Source of the DNA: Prauserella halophila | Lineage (GTDB): Bacteria > Actinomycetota > Actinomycetes > Mycobacteriales > Pseudonocardiaceae | Reading direction: 5' to 3' | DNA: 64,000 nt | NCBI RefSeq assembly: GCF_024171895.1 | Contig: NZ_JAMTCQ010000010.1 | Location: forward strand, 1-64,000 | Part shown: positions 1 through 8,662 of the stretch, piece after piece | How the letters are laid out: each line of letters opens with the position of its first letter | How positions within the stretch are numbered: the first letter of the stretch is position 1 | Notes under the pieces: generated by a model | Databases searched by the model: none | What the model saw: only the letters and a program-made list of their open reading frames with translations | What the model was told of the DNA's origin: nothing | Program-made: the position numbers and the translations under genes

Positions 1-333
1 GCACACTTCCGGCTCACCTACGCGGGTCGCTGACCTGGGACCAAGGGGCGGAGATGGCCGCGCACCAGGCGTTCCGGGTCGCCACCGGCGTCCCGGTCTA
101 CTTCTGCCATCCCGCCTCCCCCTGGCAGCGCGGCTCGAACGAGAACACCAACCGGCTGCTGCGCCAGTACTTCCCCAAGGGCACCGACCTGTCCGTCCAC
201 GGCCCCGAAGACCTCGAACTCGTCGCACAAAAACTCAACAGCCGCCCACGCAAAACGCTCGGCTGGGACACCCCAGCCGAGCGTCTGCTAAAACTCGTCT
301 AAATCACCCGGTGTTGCAACCACCCCTAGAACC
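1..333 (+). mobile_element. Right end of an IS30-family insertion sequence
   Basis: The transposase stop is followed at 310-333 by GGTGTTGCAACCACCCCTAG and four further bases. This matches the start of terminal inverted repeats I know from actinobacterial IS30 elements (GGTGTTGCAA-type). The left end and target duplication lie outside the window, so the outer boundary at 333 is approximate. Confidence 0.7.
3..302 (+). CDS. IS30-family transposase, C-terminal part (5-prime end outside window)
   Basis: The frame is open at the window edge, so only the last 99 residues are visible. They carry the end of a DDE integrase core: [12 protein letters not shown] at residues 11-22, then [18 protein letters not shown], a stretch typical of IS30 transposases with the final catalytic Glu in NEN, then a short basic C-terminus ending [18 protein letters not shown]. 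These motifs are diagnostic of the IS30 family. The gene ends eight bases before a terminal inverted repeat, so this is the 3-prime end of an insertion element. Whether the element is intact cannot be judged from here. Confidence 0.9.
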   Translation, partial: TLPAHLRGSLTWDQGAEMAAHQAFRVATGVPVYFCHPASPWQRGSNENTNRLLRQYFPKGTDLSVHGPEDLELVAQKLNSRPRKTLGWDTPAERLLKLV

Positions 334-524
334 CGCCGGCACCTTCGGGGCATGTATCGAGCACTGCCACGCGAAGCGTGACCGGTTGGGTGGCGGTAGG
401 AGACGGGCGGGCGCCCCGAACGATCCCTTGATCACGCCGCTCGCACCACGCCGCCTACCGAACCGCGAACCCCGAACCGCCAGCCCCGAGCCGCCAACCA
501 CGACCACTCCGCCTACCGCGCTGC

Positions 525-680
525 CTACCGCACCGAGACGTCGTTGAACGGGAGCATCGGTTCTACCCACGGGAAGACGACGAACATCAGCAGCGCGACG
601 ACGGCCACCACCAGCACGAACGCTTCGACGATGCGCAGGGCCACGGAGCCCGGCAGGTGACGCCAGATCCAGCCGTACAT
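525..680 (-). CDS. Small membrane protein downstream of sortase E (51 aa)
   Basis: A 51-codon frame starts ATG one base after the sortase stop. It reads MYGWIWRHLPG, then one hydrophobic helix (about residues 16-37) and ends VEPMLPFNDVSVR. Small single-pass proteins of this pattern (YGWIWR at the start, FPWVEP and LPFNDV near the end) accompany class E sortase genes in actinobacteria. Third codon positions are strongly G/C, as in real genes here. The role is unknown. Its position suggests co-transcription with the sortase, perhaps as a partner or assembly factor, which is inference. Downstream, 334-524 holds only degenerate CCGAACCGC-like repeats. Confidence 0.75.
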   Translation of the reverse strand: MYGWIWRHLPGSVALRIVEAFVLVVAVVALLMFVVFPWVEPMLPFNDVSVR

Positions 681-681
681 G

Positions 682-1593
682 TCACGCCTCCCCGATCGCG
701 GCCAGCAGGTCGTCGTAGCCGGTGCCTTCGGCCTTCTTGTACTGGTTCGTCAGCACGCCGTGGATGATCATGCGTTCGGCGTCGGAGAACTGCGGGTGGC
801 ACGTGGTGAGCGTGAGCAGAGCTGCCTGCGACGCCTTCGGCAGCGGGTTGCGCGCCTTGTACGGCACGGGCGACACGGCGTCGCCGCGCTGTGGCAGCAC
901 GATGCGCCTGCCGAACGTCTCGTCGTAGGCGTCCTGCTTGTCCTGCAGCGGGGCGACGTTGTTGCAGCGCTGCTGGGTGCCCTTGCCGTCGGCCCAGCCG
1001 CCGGCCTCGTTCTGCATCGGCAGCACCCGGTAGACGTAGAAGCTGTCGCCGGTCTCGATGACGACCGGATCGCACGAGTTCAGCAGGTCGAGGTCGTTGA
1101 ACGGGGCGCCCTTGCCGACGCGGTGGCCCGCGATGCCGACGTTGCCCGGCTGCCCGGGCATGGCGGTGTCCTTGTAGTGCCCGGGACCGACCTCCAGCGC
1201 GTCGGGGCCGACCCCCTCCTGCACCGTGAAGCTCCAGTCGGCGCCGAAGGTGGGGATGTACATGCGGGCGAAGGCCTCACCGTCGGCCGGATCGACATGG
1301 AGCTGCCGCTCCCCCTGCGGCGCGCTGCGCCACTCCTCGTCGAGCTGAGCACTCGCCTCGCGCTGCAGGTTTCCGGACTTCCAGTTGGTGACATACAACT
1401 CGTACGCCACGAACAACAACAGTACGAGGCCGAGCGTGATGAGCAGTTCGCCGAACCCGCGGACGGCGGTGCGCGCTCTGCCGCCACGCGGGCGGGGCGG
1501 CGCGGGAGGGCGATCCGCGGCGCCCGCCGCGGACGATTCCGGGCCGGTCGCCGGGACCTGCGTGGTCTCGGGGTCCTCGTCGGACGTCGACAA
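682..1593 (-). CDS. Class E sortase (cell-surface transpeptidase)
   Basis: This 303-residue protein has a disordered Pro/Arg-rich N-terminus, one membrane helix (about residues 49-67, LLITLGLVLLLFVAYELYV) and a C-terminal sortase domain. The catalytic Cys lies in TLTTCHPQFS near residue 264 and the catalytic His in GIAGHRVGKG near 155. TLTTC is characteristic of class E sortases, which anchor LAxTG-type proteins to the peptidoglycan. The start is TTG at 1593, chosen for the upstream GAGAGGAG ribosome site; no in-frame ATG with a better site is present. It is transcribed divergently from crgA, and a 51-aa membrane protein follows one base after its stop. Confidence 0.88.
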   Translation of the reverse strand: MSTSDEDPETTQVPATGPESSAAGAADRPPAPPRPRGGRARTAVRGFGELLITLGLVLLLFVAYELYVTNWKSGNLQREASAQLDEEWRSAPQGERQLHVDPADGEAFARMYIPTFGADWSFTVQEGVGPDALEVGPGHYKDTAMPGQPGNVGIAGHRVGKGAPFNDLDLLNSCDPVVIETGDSFYVYRVLPMQNEAGGWADGKGTQQRCNNVAPLQDKQDAYDETFGRRIVLPQRGDAVSPVPYKARNPLPKASQAALLTLTTCHPQFSDAERMIIHGVLTNQYKKAEGTGYDDLLAAIGEA

Positions 1594-1798
1594 GGGGGCT
1601 CCTCTCGCCCATGATTCTCGCCCGCGAACATGCGGGCCGGGACTCGTGCGCCCGGCGTCTCGGCACGCCACGCGCTCGCAGACTACTCGCGGGCTGCTCA
1701 GTACTGCTTCGGACGCCTGGGCGCTTACGTTAACGTGTCTTAGTGGCGGTGGCCCAGGTCCGCCACGCGTTTCGATTCGCAGAGCACGAGGGACATCA

Positions 1799-2065
1799 AT
1801 GCCCAAGTCCAAAGTCCGCAAGAAGACGGCGTACACCCCGCCGGCCGACCGGAAAACCCCGGTGAAGGTTGCAGCGGCCGGCCCGTCGCCGCTTCCCTAC
1901 AAGATCGTCATGTTCGGGTTGATGCTGCTGGGGTTGGCCTGGCTGGTCGTCAACTACCTCGCGGGCGACAAGATCGGCTTCATGCTGGAGCTGGGCAACT
2001 GGAACTTCGCGATCGGGTTCGCCCTCATGATCAGCGGCCTGCTCATGACGATGAAATGGCGTTGA
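1799..2065 (+). CDS. crgA: Cell division protein CrgA
   Basis: The product is 88 residues with a basic N-terminus (MPKSKVRKKTAYTPP) and two transmembrane helices (about 36-54 and 68-84). The pattern matches CrgA, the small actinobacterial protein that interacts with FtsZ and the septal machinery and helps regulate division. The MPKSKVRKK start and the C-terminal NWNFAIGFALMISGLLMTMKW are recognisable. The start is ATG with GAGGGA just upstream. The PH-domain gene follows 57 bp later, and crgA-PH protein-PpiA is the order seen near the mycobacterial origin. The sortase gene diverges upstream. Confidence 0.93.
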   Translation: MPKSKVRKKTAYTPPADRKTPVKVAAAGPSPLPYKIVMFGLMLLGLAWLVVNYLAGDKIGFMLELGNWNFAIGFALMISGLLMTMKWR

Positions 2066-2122
2066 GCCGATCGGACGATCGACTCCCCTCCCCTTGTCCC
2101 ACACCGGGTTACACCGGTGTGA

Positions 2123-2647
2123 TTGATCCCCACTGTGGATGCCCCTGTGGATAACTCCACTCTCAGTTGGTCGACCCACTCGGGGCTGGTGGCGATCGGC
2201 TGGGTACTCGCCGTGGGCGCTGCCGCAGGCGCGCTCGCCGCTTCGGCGTCGGCCGATCGGCCTGGCATGCTGCTGTTCGGCCTCGGAACCGCAGCACTGG
2301 CGCTGGCCGCCGCGTACGGCACGTTCGTCCGTCCCCGGCTGAAAGCCGATGCCGCGGGCCTGCGGCTCCGCAGTCTCGGCGGTACCAGGGAGCTGGGCTG
2401 GCGAGAGGTCCGCATCGAACTGACGACCGTGCGCAGGCTCGGCCGCGATGCGGTGGCGCTCGAGATCGAACCCCTCGGCCGGCAGGCGCCTCCGCCGTCC
2501 GCGGGCGAGGACGAGCACCGCGCCACGCCCGCGGACGGCGAAGGGCTCACGGTGCTGGGCTGGCTGGAACTCGGCGTCGATCCCCGCGACGTCCACGACG
2601 ACCTCACCGCCCTGCAGGCCCGCTACACCGGGCGCGAACCCGGCTGA
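2123..2647 (+). CDS. PH-domain membrane protein (Rv0010c-like)
   Basis: Two membrane helices (about residues 22-40 and 48-67) are followed by a soluble bacterial PH-type domain beginning GTFVRPRLKADAAGLRLRSL and including ELGWREVRIEL. The layout and position next to crgA match the mycobacterial Rv0010c group, whose function is not established. The start is uncertain: TTG at 2123 gives the longest form, and GTG codons at 2135 and 2147 are alternatives. The sequence around the start contains a perfect DnaA box (TGTGGATAA, 2146-2154), which may just be codon coincidence. It converges with the rhomboid gene. Confidence 0.8.
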   Translation: MIPTVDAPVDNSTLSWSTHSGLVAIGWVLAVGAAAGALAASASADRPGMLLFGLGTAALALAAAYGTFVRPRLKADAAGLRLRSLGGTRELGWREVRIELTTVRRLGRDAVALEIEPLGRQAPPPSAGEDEHRATPADGEGLTVLGWLELGVDPRDVHDDLTALQARYTGREPG

Positions 2648-2678
2648 CCGTCGGCGCAGCGGCGACTCGGCACCGGTG

Positions 2679-3632
2679 TCACACGGCCGTTCCGGCGCAC
2701 AGTCCCTGGTAGGCGCGGCAGATGTCGGACGCGATGGTCAGGTCGCGGTAGATGATCAGGCCGACGCAGGCGACGACGAGGAGCGCCACCATCGTGGCCT
2801 GGTAGGCGCCGCGGTCCTTCTTCGGGGCGAACAGCATGGCGACCATCACCAGCGCCCCGGCCAGCAGTCCGCCGAGATGGCCGAGCAACGAGATACCCGG
2901 GATCGTCACGGTCAGCACGAGGTTGATCGCGATGATGCCGATCGCGCCGCCGGGGTTGAGCTTGAGCCGCAGGACGGCGACGAGCAGGGCACCCATCAGG
3001 CCGTACACGGCGCCGGACGCGCCCGCGGTTCCGGTGTCCACGTCGTCGAGCAGGAACACGGCCGTCGACCCGCCCAGCAGCGACACGAGGTACAGCGCGA
3101 GGAACCGCACTCGGCCGAGCAGCAGCTCGAGGTCCTTGCCGAGGATCCACAGCGCGAGCATGTTCATCGCGAGGTGGAGCAGGCCGTAGTGCAGGAAGCC
3201 CGAGACGCCCAGTCGCAACCATTCGCCGTGGACGTGGATGGCGAACGGCCACAGCGACCCGACTTCGAGCAGCGCCGAGTCCTGGTTGTTCATCGGGTCG
3301 CCAGCCTGCGCGGCGGTGACGACGTAGAACAGCACGTTGACCGCGATCAGCAGCGGCGTGACGACGGCCTTCGACGACACGCGCGCCCCGGCGACCGTGC
3401 GGTCGCCGGGGCGGAGTGGCTGTGATCGGCGCTGGTTGGCACGTGCGGCTTGGACACAGTCGATGCACTGGTAGCCGACGGACGCTTCGCGCAGGCAGTC
3501 CGGACAGGCCGGACGGCCGCAGCGCACGCAGCTCAACCTCGTCGGCGTGCTCGGATGCCACCAGCATCCGGGCTGGGCCCCACCCTCGGCTCTGGCCGGT
3601 TCGTGGTCGGGCGGATACGGAGGTTGAGTCAC
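2679..3632 (-). CDS. Rhomboid-family intramembrane serine protease
   Basis: The 317-aa protein begins with a small zinc-ribbon-like module (CVRCGRPACPDCL...CIDC, about residues 34-56) and then six or more membrane helices. The catalytic Ser is in GASGAVYGLMGA and the catalytic His in LLGHLGGLLAG, the GxSG and H pair of rhomboids; HxxMN is seen as HLAMNMLALW. Rhomboids cleave membrane proteins within the bilayer, and the substrate is unknown. The start is GTG at 3632 (VTQPPYPPD); upstream in-frame sequence looks like shadow. It lies just downstream of ppiA on the same strand with a 19-bp gap, so the two may be co-transcribed. Confidence 0.88.
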   Translation of the reverse strand: MTQPPYPPDHEPARAEGGAQPGCWWHPSTPTRLSCVRCGRPACPDCLREASVGYQCIDCVQAARANQRRSQPLRPGDRTVAGARVSSKAVVTPLLIAVNVLFYVVTAAQAGDPMNNQDSALLEVGSLWPFAIHVHGEWLRLGVSGFLHYGLLHLAMNMLALWILGKDLELLLGRVRFLALYLVSLLGGSTAVFLLDDVDTGTAGASGAVYGLMGALLVAVLRLKLNPGGAIGIIAINLVLTVTIPGISLLGHLGGLLAGALVMVAMLFAPKKDRGAYQATMVALLVVACVGLIIYRDLTIASDICRAYQGLCAGTAV

Positions 3633-3651
3633 TACACGTGCCGGGGAGAGA

Positions 3652-4209
<558 letters not shown>

Positions 4210-4298
4210 CGTGCCATCCCGGGCATAATCCGACAGTAAGGGGCAGGATGACGGGTAGTGTGACAGGAACACAACCGACGAATAACGAGGTGGAGGCG

Positions 4299-4847
4299 AT
4301 GACTCGAACCGCGGAGGCGGGTGAGTCCGTGAAGGACCGGCTGACCGATGGCACCGACGAGGTCGTGCAGACCTCACGGCGTACTCAGAAGAAGCTAGCC
4401 GCGCAGGCCAAAAAGGCCAGCAAAGAGGTCTCCAAGAGCGCCAAGAAGGCCAAGCAGGTCGCCGACGAGCGTCGCGACGACCTGACCGAGCCGACCCGCA
4501 AGGCCAAGAAGGCCGCCGTGAAGGCCGCGAAGGCTGCGGGCGAGTCGAAGCGTCGCGCCAAGAAGGACTTCAAGGTCGCCAAGAAGGACTTCAAGGTCGC
4601 GATGAAGGAAGCCAAGGGCGCTGCCGCCGGTGAGGCCGACGAGACCGGCAAGAAGAAGAAGAAGCGCAAGGCGCTTCCGATTCTGCTGGCCATCGGCGTG
4701 ATCGCCGGTGTGGCATACGCGCTGAGGCCGAAGCCGGAGACCCCGGTGGCGCCGGCGCCACCGCAGAGCACGGACAACCCGGAGACGGGCGGCGCGGCAG
4801 GCACCAACGGCCAGACGAGCGCGAAGCCGCAGCCGAAGCAGGCCTGA
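4299..4847 (+). CDS. Lys/Ala-rich single-pass membrane protein
   Basis: The product has a long basic helical segment full of KKA/AKKAK repeats (about residues 30-125, including a duplicated KDFKVAKKDFKVA), then one membrane helix (ALPILLAIGVIAGVAYAL) and a short Pro/Thr-rich tail. The histone-H1-like basic region facing the cytoplasm could bind nucleic acid; that is inference. I do not recognise a named family. The ATG at 4299 is preceded by GAGGTGGAGG. An in-frame ATG at 4248 would add 17 residues and also has a GGGGCAGG site. It ends in a strong bidirectional terminator region. Confidence 0.75.
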   Translation: MTRTAEAGESVKDRLTDGTDEVVQTSRRTQKKLAAQAKKASKEVSKSAKKAKQVADERRDDLTEPTRKAKKAAVKAAKAAGESKRRAKKDFKVAKKDFKVAMKEAKGAAAGEADETGKKKKKRKALPILLAIGVIAGVAYALRPKPETPVAPAPPQSTDNPETGGAAGTNGQTSAKPQPKQA

Positions 4848-4926
4848 CGGCGTCCGCCCGCACGCAGCGAAACCGAGCTTCACCCGGTCGGCGAGCGGCT
4901 CGATCGCCGACCGGCCTCGAGCAGCC

Positions 4927-5016
4927 AGCCGGCGCAGTGTTTGTCGGCACAGCGTCAGCCGGCGCAGTATCGGTCGGCGCAGCGTCAGCCAGCGCAGTGT
5001 CAGCCGGCAAACATCG
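4927..5016. repeat. Three tandem 30-bp repeats
   Basis: Imperfect units start at 4927, 4957 and 4987, each beginning AGCC(G/A)GCGCAGT. A weaker 10-bp periodicity (CGGCGCAGT) runs inside them. They lie in the gap between two convergent genes and are probably non-coding. Confidence 0.8.
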
Positions 5017-5047
5017 TCGGACGGCGCGGTGCTGGCCGAGGAGCACA

Positions 5048-5088
5048 GCGAAAGGGCTACCTTCCCGATCGGAAGGTAGCCCTTTCGC
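5048..5088. terminator. Bidirectional terminator hairpin
   Basis: A perfect 18-bp stem (GCGAAAGGGCTACCTTCC at 5048-5065 with its complement at 5071-5088) encloses a 5-nt loop CGATC. It sits between converging genes (4299-4847 plus and 5105-5551 minus), so it can end both transcripts. Confidence 0.92.
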
Positions 5089-5104
5089 ATGAAATCTGCG
5101 GGGA

Positions 5105-5551
5105 TCAGCCCGCGTACTTCTGGATGAGCGCGCCGAGCCGCGGCAGCGCCTCCACGACGTTCTCCTTGCCCTTCGGGCGCAGCTTCTCGTAGACCTTCTT
5201 GATGGAGTCGCGCGAGGACTTCTCGGCGCGCGCGTCGGTGACCGACAGCAGCGCGTCGGCGGCCTCGTCGCCGCGGGTCGGCAGGTAGGAGCCGAAGTCG
5301 CCGCCGCCGTTCGCCTTGAAGTCGGCGAAGATCGGCTCGAGGGCCTCGACGAAGTCGTCCAGCAGGCTGTCCACGGCGGAACCGATGATGCCCGGCTTGA
5401 TCTTCTTGACGGCGCCGTAGCCGGTCTTGATGACCGTGCCGGACACGCCGCTCTTGTCGTCGACCTCTTCGTCGACCAGCGCGGTCAGGTCGGTGACGAC
5501 GTCCGGACGACGGGTCGAGTCGAGCAGAGCTTCCTTGAGAGTGTCAGCCAC
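5105..5551 (-). CDS. Conserved actinobacterial protein of unknown function (DUF6918-like)
   Basis: The 148-residue soluble protein starts VADTLKEALLDSTRRPDVV and ends LRPKGKENVVEALPRLGALI. A mainly helical protein with the stretch VDDKSGVSGTVIKTGYGAVKKIKPG, it matches an uncharacterised family that I believe is catalogued as DUF6918; the number is from memory. No catalytic motif or membrane segment is visible. The GTG at 5551 has GAAGATCTC just upstream. It is a single-gene unit with a terminator at its 3-prime side. Function unknown. Confidence 0.75.
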   Translation of the reverse strand: MADTLKEALLDSTRRPDVVTDLTALVDEEVDDKSGVSGTVIKTGYGAVKKIKPGIIGSAVDSLLDDFVEALEPIFADFKANGGGDFGSYLPTRGDEAADALLSVTDARAEKSSRDSIKKVYEKLRPKGKENVVEALPRLGALIQKYAG

Positions 5552-5791
5552 GAGATCTTCCTTGTCACTTCGGAATTCGGAGGGGGACCCGCGCAGAACC
5601 GAACGGTCGATCGTCACCTGAACAGGGGAAGCGGCGATTCGTGATCAACGCTGAGTGGTCTGCACGTGTGGCGCAACCCTAATACACCGGTGTTTCCCTA
5701 CTCACGTCGTGGCCGGTTCTGCGTCGCCATCCGATCACTCTGCGCGAGGAAACGGCGTCCTGGCTGGCCACGGCGCCCGGCCGAGTCGAGG

Positions 5792-6388
5792 TCACAGCCC
5801 GAGTGTGGCGATGACGTCGGTGGCCACGGTCCTGGCCTTGACGCTCTGTGCCTGGTTGGTCGTGACGACGACAGCGTTGCCCTGTTTCGACACGGCGTAG
5901 ACGGCGCCCTCGTCACCGGACAGGTAGCCGCCGCTCCAGCCCGCGGGCTGCTCGGTGGGGTTGGAGGTGTCGATGGGGGCGGCACGGTTGACGATGCCGG
6001 TGGCGACGTCGGGGGCGCCGGTGAACACCTGTGTCACCAGCTGCACCTCGCCGTCGGGGCGGTAGAAGAAGCACGTCGGATGCGGCTGCTCGGTGGAGGT
6101 GCGGACTTCGCTCACGCCCTGGCCGTTGGCGCGTTCCGCATCGGTGGTGGGTAGGTAGGGGCAGGCGTCGACGACGCCCGCGGGTTTCGGTTCGGGCGGA
6201 AGCTCCGGCGCGGGTTCGGTGCGGGTGACGGTGCGGGTCTGCTCCCCCGTGGCCGTGCCGCTGCCGCCGTCACCGCCGCTGCTGCCGTTGCTGCCGGGTT
6301 CCGGGATGCTGCAGCCGGCGAGCGTGATCGCCGCCGCTGCCAGGCCGGCGAGGCCGGCGCGGGTACCGAACGCGAGAGGTCGTCGCAT
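5792..6388 (-). CDS. DUF2020-type lipoprotein
   Basis: The 198-aa protein has a lipoprotein signal: basic [10 protein letters not shown], a hydrophobic core and the lipobox LAGCS with Cys near residue 25. A Gly/Ser/Thr linker follows, then a domain with conserved Cys pairs ([25 protein letters not shown]) and the C-terminal [17 protein letters not shown]. This pattern fits the DUF2020 family of actinobacterial surface lipoproteins, function unknown. The start codon lacks a strong ribosome site, so translation may be weak or leaderless. The gap to the divergent nucleotidyltransferase gene (6389-6668) holds the start of a 15-bp tandem repeat. Confidence 0.8.
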   Translation of the reverse strand: MRRPLAFGTRAGLAGLAAAAITLAGCSIPEPGSNGSSGGDGGSGTATGEQTRTVTRTEPAPELPPEPKPAGVVDACPYLPTTDAERANGQGVSEVRTSTEQPHPTCFFYRPDGEVQLVTQVFTGAPDVATGIVNRAAPIDTSNPTEQPAGWSGGYLSGDEGAVYAVSKQGNAVVVTTNQAQSVKARTVATDVIATLGL

Positions 6389-6630
6389 GACTGTCGAGTC
6401 AACCAGAAGCTCCTCGACCGGAACCCACGGAGTGCGGAGAAGGACGGCGGAGTGGGGACGGTGGATAGGGACGCAGTGGGGAGGCAGGCTCGGAACGGCG
6501 CAGTGGGGATCGGTGAGCTCGAACGGGCACGGCGGCCGGACGCACCGCACCGGCGGGTGTCCGCTCGTGGCGTGCTGCCCGGTGTGGTGTGGGCAGTTGA
6601 CGGGGTTCGGCGGTAGAAGTGGCGGGACGG

Positions 6631-6735
6631 GGTGACGTGCACGAGGCGGTGCTCTCCGGGGCGCTGACATGCGAGGCGCTGACATGCGAGGCGGCGATAT
6701 GCAAAGCGGTGACATGCCGAGCGACGATGTGACCG
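6631..6735 (+). repeat. 15-bp tandem repeat spanning the start of the nucleotidyltransferase gene
   Basis: Seven 15-bp units run from 6631. The two at 6661-6675 and 6676-6690 are identical (GCGCTGACATGCGAG) and the others are degenerate. Because 15 is a multiple of three, units inside the gene encode a five-residue repeat of the form (G/A)DM-x-x, and every unit offers an in-frame ATG or GTG. Confidence 0.85.
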
Positions 6736-7595
6736 ACGGCGGTGAGGACCGGCGCGGCCGGGCGGCGGCGGGGGACGAACTCGCGCTGCGGGTGGCCGGG
6801 CTGCTCGACGAGGTGGTTGGCGACGATGTCGTCGGCTGTTACCTGCACGGATCGGCTGTGCTGGGTGGTCTGCGGCCTGCGAGCGACGTCGACGTGCTGG
6901 CGGTGACGCGGCGCGGGCTCGACGACGACCGGCGGCGGGAACTGACGCGCGGGCTGCTGGGGATGTCCGGCATCGGGGGCGGATTGCGTCCGGTGGAGCT
7001 GATGGTGACCGTCGGCGGCGACGCGGCGCGGCCGAGCGCGGAGGACGACGGTGTGACGAGGGCCGGTACTGCTCCGCGATTTCCGCATTTTCCGCCGGTG
7101 GTCGATTATCTGTACGGCGAGTGGCTGCGGGAGCGGTACGAGGCGGGATACGTACCGGAGCCGGAACCGATGGCGGACCTGGTGTTGGCGGTGGCGTCGG
7201 CGCTGGCCGGTCACCGGGCGCTGGCGGGGCCGCCGCCCGGTGAGGTGCTGACGCCGGTGCCGCGTGCCGACCTGGTGCGGGCGAGCCTGGCTGGCCTAGA
7301 CGAGGTCGTGTCGGAGATCGATACCGATACGCGGAACGTGGTGCTGACGGTGGCGCGGGTGTGGGCAACGGTGAAGACGGGCGAGATCCTGCCGAAGGAC
7401 GAAGCGGCGGCGTGGGCGGCGCAGCGGCTGCCCGAGGACTACCGCCCGGCGATCGAGCACGCACGGGAGCTGTACCTGGGCAGTGAATACGCCGACGAGG
7501 TGTGGCCCGCGCACGTGCTGGATCGGGTGCGCGGCTGTGTCGAGCACATGGCCGCCGCGGCGCGGGCCGCATCCGGCACTGCACAGGACAGGTGA
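6669..7595 (+). CDS. AadA-like nucleotidyltransferase
   Basis: A nucleotidyltransferase fold is recognised by the motif YLHGSAVLGGLRPASDVDVL, the GSx(9-10)DxD metal-binding signature of aminoglycoside 3-prime-prime adenylyltransferases (ANT/AadA) and relatives. It continues with a helical C-terminal domain containing RNVVLTVARVWATVKTG and LPKDEAAAWAAQRLPE, also typical of AadA. The likely reaction is AMP transfer to an aminoglycoside hydroxyl, though distant chromosomal members may not confer resistance. The N-terminus is a run of five-residue repeats with several possible starts (6669, 6684, 6699, 6714), so the true first residue is undecided. Confidence 0.82.
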   Translation: MRGADMRGGDMQSGDMPSDDVTDGGEDRRGRAAAGDELALRVAGLLDEVVGDDVVGCYLHGSAVLGGLRPASDVDVLAVTRRGLDDDRRRELTRGLLGMSGIGGGLRPVELMVTVGGDAARPSAEDDGVTRAGTAPRFPHFPPVVDYLYGEWLRERYEAGYVPEPEPMADLVLAVASALAGHRALAGPPPGEVLTPVPRADLVRASLAGLDEVVSEIDTDTRNVVLTVARVWATVKTGEILPKDEAAAWAAQRLPEDYRPAIEHARELYLGSEYADEVWPAHVLDRVRGCVEHMAAAARAASGTAQDR

Positions 7596-7776
7596 CGGCC
7601 GCAGGTCCCGACCCGACCAGGCGTGAGCGGCCGCCGACCTGCCTTGATCGGCGAAAACTGTCGCAGGTGAGCGGTAGTGTGAAGAATGGGGGTCCCCAGG
7701 TGACACGAGGGGTCCACTCGTGTCATCGGGGCCTGTCAACGAAGACGTCACCGCTGCGAACCGACCGGGGGTTTCC

Positions 7777-8355
7777 ATGACGAACGAGCCCGTGGACGAC
7801 CTGGACACGAGCCTGCGGGCCGTCGGCGACATCGTCGCCGGCATCCGCACCGACCAGTGGCAGGCCGCGACACCGTGCAGCGAATGGTCGGTACGCGATG
7901 TGACGAACCACCTCGCACTCGGCAGCAAGCTTTTCGTCGAACTGCTGGCCGGCAAGCCCGGCTATCCGCTCGATCCCGACTCCGCCGACGCACTCGGCGA
8001 CGACCCCGCGGGCTCCTACCGCGCACACGCCGCCGACGTCGTCACCGCATTCCGGGGGCCGGGCGCGCTGGAACAGGTCATCGAGGCACCCGTCGGCGCC
8101 ATTCCCGGCATCGCCGCGGTGCAACTGCGGACCGTCGAGGACCTCGTGCACGGCTGGGACCTCGCCGTCGCCACGGGGCAGCGCGTCGACTACCCCGACG
8201 ACATCGTCGAGCGTGCCCTCACGTTCACCCGCGGGCAGCTGCCGGACACGGAAAGCGATGCCGACGGGCCGTTCGCCCCGCCACAGCCGCATGCCGACGA
8301 CGCGCCACCGATCGACCGCCTCGTCGCGCTGCTGGGGCGCCGCCCGCGCAGCTGA
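7777..8355 (+). CDS. TIGR03086-type DinB-like protein (mycothiol-dependent enzyme superfamily)
   Basis: The 192-residue protein begins with a four-helix DinB-like domain: PVDDLDTSLRAVGDIVAGI, then TPCSEWSVRDVTNHLALGSK with the metal-binding His in NHL, and further on VEDLVHGWDLAVATG with HxWD. This matches the TIGR03086 family, related to mycothiol-dependent maleylpyruvate isomerase. The substrate is unknown. The ATG at 7777 was preferred over an upstream GTG at 7720 because the domain starts there. It is apparently monocistronic and converges on the regulator at 8663. Confidence 0.82.
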   Translation: MTNEPVDDLDTSLRAVGDIVAGIRTDQWQAATPCSEWSVRDVTNHLALGSKLFVELLAGKPGYPLDPDSADALGDDPAGSYRAHAADVVTAFRGPGALEQVIEAPVGAIPGIAAVQLRTVEDLVHGWDLAVATGQRVDYPDDIVERALTFTRGQLPDTESDADGPFAPPQPHADDAPPIDRLVALLGRRPRS

Positions 8356-8461
8356 ACCCGGGCGATACGGCTCGCAGAGTCAGCAGGCACGCCGGATACG
8401 CGACGGGCAGGCCGGACGGCGGCCGATGCCGCACCGGAACCGATTCCCGCGACGACCCCGG

Positions 8462-8537
8462 CACGTCGCGGGAACCCCGGCACGTTGCGACGACGCCGGC
8501 ACGTCGCGGGAACCCCGGCACGTTGCGACGACGCCGG
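8462..8537. repeat. Two perfect tandem 38-bp repeats
   Basis: The unit begins CACGTCGCGGGAACCCCGGC and occurs at 8462-8499 and 8500-8537, followed by a diverged partial third copy to about 8570. It is intergenic between convergent genes. Confidence 0.88.
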
Positions 8538-8589
8538 CGCGGTGCAGCGACACCGGTGCGTCGCGGCAGCCCCCATGATCAGGGGAGGA

Positions 8590-8650
8590 TTCGGGGCGTT
8601 GAGCGCCCCGAAGGTGCCCTTGGGGGCACGTAAGGCGCCCCTGGGGCGCG
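8590..8650. terminator. Clustered hairpins, probable bidirectional terminator
   Basis: TTCGGGGCG at 8590-8598 pairs with CGCCCCGAA at 8604-8612. A second hairpin GTGCCC/GGGCAC (8614-8629) and a third G/C-rich inverted repeat (8635-8649) follow. They lie between the ends of converging genes. Similar TTCGGGGCG..GCCCCGAA elements recur in intergenic DNA of Pseudonocardiaceae as I recall them. Confidence 0.6.
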
Positions 8651-8662
8651 CCCGCAGCTCGT

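Noticed and set aside
310-333. Considered pairing the IS30 end with another copy in the window
   Set aside because: No second IS30 end or transposase was found; the other end lies outside.
8462-8570. 38-bp repeats considered as CRISPR
   Set aside because: Only two direct, adjacent copies and no spacers.
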